A DNA stretch of 64,000 nt from Manduca sexta (Eukaryota > Arthropoda > Insecta > Lepidoptera > Sphingidae). The notes beneath the pieces were generated by a model. It was not told where the DNA came from. It saw only the letters and a list, made by a program, of their open reading frames with translations, and made no database searches. The position numbers and the translations under genes are program-made. Below, one piece after another: positions 1 to 10,500 of the stretch (positions are counted from its first letter, which is position 1; each line of letters starts with the position of its first letter). The stretch spans positions 4,322,727-4,386,726 of the forward strand of contig NC_051123.1 in the NCBI RefSeq assembly GCF_014839805.1, read 5' to 3'.

Positions 1-28
1 ATATAAATAATGTATTAAATAATTTCAG

Positions 29-2610
29 AAAATAATTCCTAACGCTTTCGTAAAAAACCTGTACGGGCTAAGTGAGACTGCCATGATGGTTTTCGAAGAT
101 GATGTCGTGCCACCTGGAAGTATCGGACTACGAATGCCTTGCTTTGAATACAAGGTGAGGAACTATATAGGACTAGGTGTTCAGGTTCCCAGCAGATCTG
201 GCCTGAAATAAAAATGCCTCTGCATTTTCCAGGATAAATATTGTATTCATTTAGTTTTGCAGTAAAAGCGACGATAGCCTAATGTTTTCTTAAATCATGT
301 GTGTGTCTTTGTGAATTATCACTTGCTTTAAAAGAGAAGGGAAACGTCGTGAAGAAACCTGCATACCTGAGAAATTCTCTATAGGAATTTTGAGAGTGTG
401 TGAAGTCTACCAATACTAAGTCAGCGTGGTGGACCAAGGCCTAATCCCTCTCACTAGTAGACGAGGCCCATTTTCGGTAGTTGGACAGTACATAAAATAG
501 GTCTGATATTATTATTATATTTCTTTTACAGTTGGTAGACGCAGATAGAAATGAAATTCTTGTACCTAATGTTCCTGGGGAATTGTATTTGAGAGGTCCA
601 GGAGTATTTAAGGTAAAGTTACACCTAATAATACTTGTATAACCTGACCTGGAAGCACTTCGTCATCTTGTAGTAAAATAAACAAATTTCTTGTACGGAA
701 ACCTTTAAAAAGAAAATTTAAGTATGGAACTCTAAAGCAGATTTTTTTATTTTCTTGCTCAGGCTATAGACCAATTTAATTTAAATATCATAACAAAAGT
801 AAGAAACATAAATACACCAATTTTATTTGACAGTTATCGTATTAAATAGCTAATTTAGATAGTACTTATTTTATTACCGTTTATTTAGGAGCATAGATTG
901 GAGTATGACTTTTATATTTGGTCTACTAATACATTTATGTGACGAACGTTTGCTAAGAAGTTAAAGAAAGAGAACAGGCCCCTAGAATAATTATTATTAT
1001 CAAAACTTGAAAATAATTTTAGGGATACTACAGAAACCCAGAAATGACGCAAGAAGCGTTTGATGGTGACTGGTTCAAGACAGGCGACATGTTTTACAGA
1101 GATGAAAATTGGTATTACTTTTTCGTCGAACGAATAAAGTCATTACTAAAATACAAAAGCTTCCAGGTATGTACACCTTTGATGTATTTTTAGAAGTCAC
1201 ACGGAGTTTAGCTCCATATGGAATGCTAGCCGTGTTAAGTATATTGATATACTTTGTCACTACACCATTACAACAAATATCATACCGGTATCCCCGAACG
1301 GTAAGACAGAGATACAGCCAAAGTATACACTTTTATCCACACCGTCCCATGATATGATAGGGGACAAGCCTATAGCTATATCGGGCACAAATTCAGACTC
1401 AACGCTGATACTGAGTTGAAAAATCAAAACCACTTTGCCCATCCCAGGATTCCAACTCGAGACCATAAAACGATGTCTCACCGCGCACGCAGCAAAGCTA
1501 CCCCACTATAAAAGAGGCGATAATATTAAATCCCATTCTAAATTCCAGATATCTCCCGTCGAACTAGAGATGCTCATTCGTCAACACCCTGGAGTCCAGG
1601 ATGTTGCAGTAACAGGTATCGAGGACCCTGAATGCGGAGACTTGCCTGTCGCACTCGTGGTTCCAAAACCGGGGACGAAAGTCGATGCACAGGAAATAAA
1701 AGATTTAGTTAAAGGTATGTTTTCACTTAACGAATATAAATTAGCTTAAGAGTTACAGGTATTCGAGATTCCATTAAGACATGTATCAGTTTCTATCACA
1801 TTGACTATTTTTACTCAGGAATGAGGAATTTGCTGTTGGTAGGACATTTCAATTCACCCGCATAGCGACCGTACACAAAGTGCAAAACTCGCCATAGTAG
1901 CCCCCGTGTGTTGCATCAACCTGTGTATATCTGGTTGCGAATAAATCGGCATAATTTTGTCGATTGGCGAGGGTTATCCCTACCTTGTCAGTTGATGCTC
2001 TTTCTCAACCCCACTGCGATGATGTGCAGCGCGGTCACAGTGTGAAAATAAATTGTGTCGATTGGCGTGGGTTATCCCTACTTTGTCAGTTGATGGTCTT
2101 TCTCAACTCCACTGCGATGATGTGCAGCGCGGTCACATTATAGTCAGTCATCACTATAAACCACTAGATATTTCGCTGTCGCACTATTACAGGGTTATAC
2201 GCTAATACTTATTTATGTTGAAAAATATAGATTAAAACAATTTATGTTAATAGTAAAAAAAATTAAAAGAGAATGATTCACCGTTGCCCCTTTATTTATC
2301 TTTGGGGATTATTAGAAAAATAATACTGAAAATATATAGAATCATGTGATATATAATAATACAATTTGTGCAAAAAATTAACATAAAACCTTGTAATGGT
2401 GAGTCAGAAATATTTTTATCGCCATTTTAATCATAATGGAAAATTATGTAAATTATATTAATTTATCTTTATTCTAATCCAGAAAAATTAATAGACGCAA
2501 AACAACTTCGCGGTGGTGTGGTGTTCCTCGAAGGGTTGCCTCTAACGAAAACAACGAAGCTTGACAGGAAGAAACTAAAGGAATTGGTGCTAGAAATGAA
2601 AAGAGAATAA
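29..2610 (+). CDS. Gene A: ANL-superfamily acyl/aryl-CoA ligase-like (luciferase-like), 3' part
   Basis: This is the 3' end of a spliced gene whose 5' exons lie left of the window. Coding exons are 29-154, 532-612, 1023-1166, 1549-1714 and 2483-2610, all with GT-AG borders and consistent phase, ending at TAA 2608-2610. The product matches the C-terminal half of an adenylate-forming ligase. YGLSE (A5 motif) lies in the first exon, KTGDMFYRDENW in the third, ISPVELE in the fourth, and TTKLDRKKL with the expected catalytic lysine in the last. The family activates carboxylates with ATP and loads them onto CoA. The usual aspartate of the D-R pair after the TGD motif is glutamate here (FFVERIK), as in gene B. 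The C-terminus is KRE, with no SKL-type peroxisomal signal. A SINE tail sits directly in front of the 532 acceptor. Substrate is unknown. Closest relative in the window appears to be gene B. Confidence 0.9.
268..524 (+). mobile_element. SINE-A copy, 5'-truncated, in gene A intron
   Basis: It matches the SINE-A body (GTGTGTGAAGTCTACCAA, GGCCTAATCCCTCTCA) and ends in an ATT-repeat tail. The tail runs to within about 8 nt of the acceptor of the exon at 532, so the polypyrimidine tract and probably the branch point abut or lie in SINE sequence. Confidence 0.8.
1280..1540. repeat. Dispersed repeat Rep-I copy
   Basis: Sequence around 'ATGATATGATAGGGG' and 'GGGCACAAATTC...ACTCGAGACCA' recurs, diverged, at about 5583-5850, 13055-13280 and 40645-40790. 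It fills most of the gene A intron before the 1549 exon. Class not determined; it may be an old SINE. Confidence 0.55.
1830..2150 (-). repeat. Rep-C copy with internal tandem duplication
   Basis: A diverged minus-oriented copy of Rep-C (ATAGCGACC..GTACACAA...CGCCATAGT). Its distal part is present twice in direct tandem: about 1957-2040 and 2054-2138 share TGATGTGCAGCGCGGTCACA and the preceding roughly 60 nt. It lies in the last intron of gene A. Confidence 0.65.
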
Positions 2611-2997
2611 TATGAATTAGTAATTATTATAGAGCAGTAAAACTAAGAAAGTATATGTTATTACTAGGAGTTGTTCCCGGCTTCCCACGCATGTAAAGCC
2701 GTTCCCGCTAAAAGTCCTTAAATAATACATTTAGAACGAGGAAATAAGTAAGCCGATATTTACACGACTGTATTATAGTGGATATCCTTAGAAATAATAA
2801 TACAAAAGTAGAAATTTAAATGAAGTCTGCAATAATTACTTAATTTGAAAGACACTCCATGTTTGTGTACGGATTTCTTAGTGTAGAATCTGACTCGCAC
2901 TTCCCCATTTTTTTTTTGCTTTGTTAATCTGTTCCGTATTGAATATTTATAAATTTATCTGAACGTATTTTTATGACAGAATGATTAAGAATTATCT
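2611..2997. other. Gene A 3' flank, no gene seen
   Basis: AT-rich sequence with no recognisable gene or repeat. It should include the 3' UTR of gene A, but no AATAAA hexamer is visible before the palindrome. Confidence 0.5.
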
Positions 2998-3361
2998 TTA
3001 AGGCGATACCTCAAGGTCCATTTTCATACATTTTGTTTCACCTTTAATCTGGGTAACTAAACAAGTATTGGCAAGTAAAGAATTTAAATTCACGTCTAGT
3101 TAGTGATTAGTTCTCGCAGTTGAAGAAAAACGTAAAATAATTAATAATCATGGATATTTCGGCCTTTAAAATTTAATATGACGAAATTTTAAAGGCCGAA
3201 ATATCCATGATTATTAATTATTTTTACGTTTTTCTTCAACTGCGAGAACTAATCACTAACTAGACGTGAATTTAAATTCTTTACTTGCCAATACTTGTTT
3301 AGTTACCCAGATTAAAGGTGAAACAAAATGTATGAAAATGGACCTTGAGGTATCGCCTTAA
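2998..3361. repeat. Near-perfect 364-bp palindrome (long inverted repeat)
   Basis: The left arm 2998-3174 and right arm 3184-3361 are reverse complements over about 177 nt with one visible 1-nt length difference (AAAAT against AAAAAT). They are separated by only 9 nt (3175-3183). The transcript of either strand would form a long hairpin. There are no coding features and no terminal motif of a known transposon. It could be a recent inverted duplication, a hairpin-RNA locus, a foldback element or an assembly artefact. Confidence 0.9.
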
Positions 3362-3533
3362 GCTATAATCTATATCTGCGTTCTATCATGTAGGTACTAT
3401 ACATAATAAATGTAATATAATAATTTGTAAATAAATAATGATTATTGAAATAAAACATAAAAGAAAGATGACATATCATAGTTATTTTCTTTTAAATTTG
3501 GCTATGGAAGCGTACTCATATTATGTTACGCAC

Positions 3534-3875
3534 CGCTATCCTAGCCGATGACATCGGGCGTTTCCGGAAGTATGCGGCTGAGCGGTCTGGCTGGTAGAGG
3601 AGAAGATATATCACACGGCGACTATGACTATAATGCTCTTTTTACAGTAAACATTATATTAGCAAAATAATTACAGAATACAATTTTAGACATTGTTTTG
3701 ACAACGTCCAACCAGAGAGAATAATAATTATAATTCTCTTTGGAATAATAGCATCAAAGAGAATTATAAATAGCATAGTCGCCGCGTGATATATCTTCTC
3801 TTCTGCCAGCCTGCCCGCGCAGCCGAATACTTCCGGAAACGCCCGATGTCATCGACTAGGATAGCGGCGCGTAAC
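3534..3875. mobile_element. MITE with about 100-bp terminal inverted repeats
   Basis: GTTACGC(A/G)C(C/G)GCTATCCTAG starts the element and its reverse complement ends it. The inverted similarity runs on through the GATGACATCGGGCGTTTCC segment and the region containing GATATATC. It has no ORF. The target-site duplication is not clear, so the superfamily is undetermined. Confidence 0.75.
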
Positions 3876-4023
3876 AAAATGTTGAGATAGTCTATGTCAA
3901 ACTGGAACTTAATAGGATTTTTTTAACGTGCATGGTAAAGTCACCCCACTGTATCTGATGGTTCTATGTTGAGAGGCTCCGTTTTCCACACTTAGCCCGT
4001 AGCAAGTCGGACCGTTGTGCGTA

Positions 4024-4250
4024 ATGCACCTGATGGTAAGTAGGGTGGGGTCCAATAGAATGTCGACTGACCAGAGATGATTACCCCTCAGCAGTCAACA
4101 CAATTATGCCGGCTTGATGGAACTGGATATATACAGGCTGATCCCGGAATGCCAGACCCTAACGTGGGTTACTATGACGGGCTTTAACACTTTGTGTACC
4201 GTGGTCGCTATCCGGGCGGATATTAAATATATCTTACCACTAGTAAGGAA
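4024..4250 (+). repeat. Rep-C copy
   Basis: A dispersed repeat running from CACCTGATGGTAAGTAG through GTCGACTGACCAGAGATGA and AATTATGCCGG to CGCTATCCGGGCGGATAT. Other copies occur at 12339, 18209, 22763, 25637 and 38108, usually about 220-230 bp. Non-coding; class undetermined. Confidence 0.7.
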
Positions 4251-4470
4251 AATTAACATTGTAAGGTAGTGTTACCGAAGAGACCCACCAACCATATTTT
4301 TTTGTGTTGATACAAAAACATACTAAGTTTTTTGTTATTAAATTAAATAATATTTATAAATATAATTTTATTCGCATCAATTACGTTAAAAAGGTAATTT
4401 TATTTATAATAAAAAAAATCCACATACCTTTCCACAACTAAATTATACCCATCCAATTTATCTTTACGAT

Positions 4471-4495
4471 TCAGATAACTCACCATTAAAGTGCA
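4471..4495 (+). promoter_or_regulatory. Candidate core promoter of gene B
   Basis: An initiator-like TCAGA at 4471 lies 59 nt before ATG 4530 and is followed by ATTAAAGTGC at about 4485. The arrangement resembles that of genes C, D and G. It supports 4530 as a genuine 5' end without intron 1. Function is inferred from position and recurrence only. Confidence 0.4.
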
Positions 4496-4529
4496 TTTAC
4501 ATATCATAGTTTAATCCTATGCAATAAAT

Positions 4530-7500
4530 ATGGTAGTTGCAATACGTGGAACTACATTCAGTTTATCCAAGATGGCGCAAAGAGAGCACGTGCACGCCCA
4601 TGACTCAATTCACTGGTTCATGGCGGATTTGACTTCGAGGGTAGTTGCAAAATCAGGCGTGCCCACCGACATATACCACCTCGGCAAGATCGTACTGCAG
4701 AGTTTAAGTGATGCTCCGGATTTCGTTAACCAGGTACTATATTTTATACAGAGTAGATTTCTAGATGGGTTTAAAGGGCTGAAATTTACACTCTGAGGGT
4801 AAAAACACAAAGGGAGAGATGGTTGGAAAGGGAAAAGTGATTTTTTTTAGTTTAATAGTAAAATACTGATCATAATATCCGTTACGTATTAGTATTAGTA
4901 ATATAATATATAAAAAAAAATCCTTCTGCCTTTCCTTATTAAACCCAATATATTCCTGTCCATTGCTCGCTGACAAACTGCTCTTGGTATGTTGGTTTTG
5001 AATAATACCCCATGTTTGACATCCATAAGTTAGGACTAAAAGGATGCATCTTTCAAACCGTTCCTTTTTCAATCTCATATCAAAGTTCCTGTCCTTGAAC
5101 ACGTCCAACAACGACCAGAATCATCTCCATGAATTGGCTATACGTCGATTGACCTCCTTCGCTGCCATTCCCTTTATAGAGATAACTTGCCCTAGATAAA
5201 TATATTCGTCTTGGTACTCTATTTTCCTATTATTCACACTTATCTCCACTTTGTTTAATCTTGTTGGTGTTCATTGTTAATCCTACATTCGCTTTTGTAA
5301 AATTCAGGTTCATTTTACAATTTCCTCAGATCGATGGCGCTACAGATGAAGACGAAACAAATGCCTCTGTAATGGACAGATCGATTCGTTGTGCAATTAA
5401 TTTTAGAAAATTAGGCCTTGTTACAAACGACGTTATTACTATAATGGCGCCTAACCACCTAGATGTAACTGTTCCGTTCTACGCAGCGTTGTATCTCGGT
5501 TTGCCAATTGCTTCTGTTGATGTCAATTTTGGAATTAGTAAGTATTTTCTAAATCAATTTTAACACACACATTCACGTCTTTTATAAGGGGTAGGCAAAA
5601 GCGTGAGACTTTTCGGTAAGGGACGATCCTACCGCCATATTGGGCAGAAATTATCTTCGAAGGTATAGGGGTAGGCGCAACTGGTGCATCCACTTTCTGC
5701 CGTGTGTACTCTGGTCCATGATGTGATATGCGAGCCTACCGCCATATCGGCCATAAACTCCGGGCTAATACTGAATACAAACACTTAATATAACTTTCCT
5801 CGACCCGGAGATCGAACACACTGACCGCAGCACTACAGCTGTATCGTAATAAAAATATGCCACCGAGGCGCTGAATATTAACAACCTTTAATAATTTAGA
5901 ATGCATATAAAAAATTATTAATCACACTCTAATCTACACTCCCAAATATTTGACAGTAATAAATTGAGTACTTACTATCTGTATTAGCTGTTTAATATGA
6001 TAACTTTCAAATAAAATGTACTTAAAAATTCTGTAACGGACACTTAGGAACCTAAGTCCAAGTTATGTTATAATATTAACACGAGGAAGCTCTATAAATT
6101 GTCTAAACACTATACACCGTGTCAGAATGAAACAATTGGATCCATTTTTTTATTGAGACTTTAGAACAGAGAATTATATATATACCTACATTCTTTCCAC
6201 ATATTGCTGTATTACGGCAGAAGATAGCAATATTTCTCTTACAGTAAACTATAGCATCAAATAAGAAATACAAATCAGCGTTATACAGAAGTTAATACAA
6301 CCATCAAAGTTCAAAGTCCAATTCTTCCTTCGTAATTACTGTCGTTCAAGATGCATTGTTTGTCTAATCTGCATAATATATTGAAGATTAGAATGGATTA
6401 CCCATTTCAAAGGATTGCGAGCGTTTAAATCGAAAGTCCGGTATTTGTGACGAATTTGCGCAGGTTCAAAACCCAAGGGGAGAAACCTCTGAATTTTCTA
6501 AAGTTATGAGTGTATTCTAAAATTTTCGTTTGCTTTAATGGTGACGGAAACCATCGTGAGGAAACCTGCATACCTAAAAAGTGCTCTATGAGGAAAAAAA
6601 TAATAGGGTGTGTGAAGTCTGCCAACCTGCACAGGGCCAGCGTGATAGACTAAGGCCTGATCCCTCTCAGTAGTAGAGGAGGCCCGTGCAGCAGTGAGAC
6701 AGTGTATAACAAAGGGCTGATATTAATTATTAACTATTTCAGTGGAGCTGGAGGCAGCATTCCGAGTAAACAGGCCTAAGCTGATTTTGTGTCAAAGTGA
6801 AAAGTCATCAGATATTCAAACAGCCTTAAGAAAATGTAATTTGGACGCCAGAATCATTACTTTCGATCAATGCGACGGCTTTTTAAATTTCTCAAATTTA
6901 TTGGAAATAAATGGTGATGAAAAGGCTGTAACAGAATTTAAGTAAGTGGATATTTCATATTAACTAACTATACGCGTGGGCGTGGAAGTATTCAGTTCCA
7001 TTCCCAGAAAATAAGTCTCTATGCATATTTCAAATTCTGGCAACATTTTATTGCATCCAATTTTATTTTATCATCGCTTACCGTGCTGAGATAAAGAAGG
7101 TATGTTTTCTTCCAGAGCAAATGATTTCGATCCTGTAGAAACAATTGCCATAATTTCTTCAACTAGTGGCACTACCGGGTTGCCTAAAAGCGCTGCCCTA
7201 ACCCACAAGAACTTAAGGATTTCTGTGGCTTACAATTGGTAAGTACAATATTCGTCTTAGCAATTCAAAGCATAATATATTTTATGACCAGATTTATTGT
7301 TTGATGCGCATCCTTGTTACTAAAACTAATCCGTATGCGCAGCACCTTAGGGTTTCCTTTACTTTTTCAAAATAGCATATTATGATTCTAGTTTGCATTT
7401 TATAACTTCCCTATTCCCTACATTTCTCAGGTTGTCTTTCGAAACATATCCTTCACCAACTAAAATGGCTATCGTAAGTTTTCCTTTGCAATGGCTCTCA

Positions 7501-10500
7501 GCTGTGTTCAGCTATATTTTTTCGCCTATTTTGCGATTCACAAGACTACAGTCCTCGAAACCAATGCTTAAAGAAGATTTCTACAAGTTTATTAACAAAT
7601 ACAGAGTGAGTATACATATCTACTTAAATATTATAATGTGGTATAATTTTAGAGTATAATCTAAGTATTAACTTGATTAAAATCATTATTTAAGTTTCTT
7701 ATTAAGTATACCTAGTGAATGTCGGATTAACATTCCGAAGATGGCAACAAAATGATTGTACTGTTACATAACTTCTACTTGTAGCATGTATGTTTAAACA
7801 TCAGATTTGTGAATTATATAATTTAAAAAAAAAACACCGACTGGCCTTCAGACGTTTCGTATATTTTATTCATGGTTTTAAAGCCTGAAGTTTTCCATTC
7901 GAGTTCCTAATGTAATTTTGTAAAGTAGTGCAGTAAGAAAGTATTTATGGAAAAATTTCACCTCCGAGCATTAAATCCCATCGGAAACTAGTAATTTGGA
8001 TTGCAACTTATGATTTTATGAAGCAGAACATAACTAGGCACCGGCCTACATAACTGGTGTGTGCGTGTCCGCTACAATGCCATACTGTTGTATCTCTCAT
8101 TATAATATGCTGGCCCTACCTTTTAGGGCCTATGCACACTGCGTATTTTTAACGCGCCGACGACGCACGTTTTACGAACGCGTATTTGCTACGCTGTAGA
8201 TGACCAAAAAGTAGATTATCGCATTTGTATCGATTCAGACGGGCGTACAAAGTGATACTAACACATAAGAGAACCGCCTTCAAAATCGTCAGTATTGCGT
8301 TTGTTTGTAAATTGTCGATAAAAGGGATATAGGGGAAGGGTTACTACTATTGAAACGTCTGTATCAAAAAGAATAATAATTTACGACGCCACATTTTTTT
8401 TAACGTGTGCGAAGGTTTACTGTCTACGTGTGAATCTCGGTTAATGCGCGTTAGCGGGCGTATCTATACGTTGTCGGTGCGTTAAAAACACACTGTGTGC
8501 ATAGGCCCTTAGAGATTTTAATAATACACGCCTGGCGTGTAGCGGGCTTCACTACAGAGGCCATAGTCAAGATGCCTTTCTGCAATCGTTGACGCTAATA
8601 AAATACAGAAAAAATAATGTGTATTACATATTTTATCGATAACTATATCGTTAGCCGTCTCATACATAAAGTTAGCGTTTAAAATTGTAGAAAGGCGTGT
8701 CTGCAGCCTCTGGAATGTTCTTATTATAAAAACAATAAATGAGAGTTTCTAGAATCTTGTAAAAACTCTATAGAACTACAAGAATAGTTATAACTCCTGA
8801 CATACCCCTTCAATTTAAAACTACATTTTATTACAGCCTACTTCATTATTTTTAACCCCTACATTAGCAAGAATGCTTCTGAATGCGGAAGATGTCGATA
8901 CATGTGATTTTAGTTGTATCGTTCATGCCTGTTTGGGAGGCAGTGCCATTTCACAAGCAGTAATTGATGACGTAAAGGTAAACACCTAAATTGTTACTGT
9001 GTACTCACAATTTTTTTACATTTCCTAGAAGATATGATGACAGGTTGGTAAGAACAACGCAAAATCAACAAAAAGTCACAGGGAAGCAATATACGTAATT
9101 TCGTTTCCTTAGACGACATACTTTTTCAGTTATTTTAGTTTAAAAACTAAACTACTGTACCGATTTTGAAAATAAAATATGGGGCCAATTTAAAAGCGTA
9201 TTCTTTCAAATAAAAAAAGATTTTTTGAGATCGGTTAATAACTGAGTTTTAAGGTAACGAACATTAAATAAAATATAAAACACGTCGTATTGAGAATCCT
9301 CCATTGCTTGAAGTAAAAAAAAAATTCGCCAGTTATTTTTCGCCGACCCAACAGAAAAGTGAAAGAAGGAAAGGTATAAGCTTTTAAATTAATTATAAAG
9401 TTTTTATTTTGTTATGTAAATTAAGAGCACCATTTTGATCGAGCTTTGACGCGGCGAATCTAATCATAAAATATTAAACTATGATTGAGTGAACCATTAT
9501 CAGGGGATAACGGAATAAAGCCTTATTTTATGTATTGACACGTATATTCATAGCGCGTGTTGAACCACCACGCCAAGCTACGTGTGGCAGTTCCTGGACG
9601 CCTTCAATACATACTCATACTAATTCGCATGCCAAAAGCGAGCGAATACGCGAATATCGCACCCAGCCACCGTCTCTGTCTGGAGAGGAGTTGTCTTGCA
9701 AATTATTACAGATTTGAATTGACAACATTTCAAAATGTCAGCGTGTCTAAAAAAAATACCGTTTCTTAATTTTTCTACTCTGAATTCGATTATGTATTTT
9801 TTATATGTTTTTAATACTTTATTTCGAGGAAATAAATTAAAAACCGAAAAATGCTTGATGACGTCATAAATACGGTTGAATGAAGTTGTGCCTTGGTCCA
9901 CCTTACTATTTATTTAAAAAACTAAGACACCTTCATTTGTCAATGTCAAATGTTAATATTACAATAGGTCCTCAAAATAGGTCCGTCACAGCTATCACTT
10001 CCAAAGAGAGAGAAACAAATAAAAATTGTCGCTTCACGTCCTTTTTACTGAAAAGCAAAGGTCATTACGTCTTGAACCGTATATGTGAGGTAATTTGGTG
10101 CTTCCGTTGTTTTAGAATAAAACAAAATTCAAAGTAATAATCATAAATGAAAAATCTAACTTTTAAAAAAAGAAAAAAATATGGGTCACATAATTTTAGA
10201 TCTACTTTCATAAAATATAAACATTTGAGTATGTTGAAAAAAAATAATATTGTCAGTTGCCAGCAGCTTGTAACTTGATAGAAGTTTATTGAGAACCTTT
10301 TTTTACAGAGAACAATGCCTCAAGCAAAGATTATTGTTTATTACGGTTTGAGCGAAGTCGGCGGTTTTACTTTCTACGATGCTTTTCCAGCTAAGTCATC
10401 TCTTGGTAGACCAATAGGATGTTTAAGTTATCGTGTAAGTAAAAAGTGAATATCATGCTGATATATGATTTTATTTTCTATTTCTTTTTTCCTAAACTTA

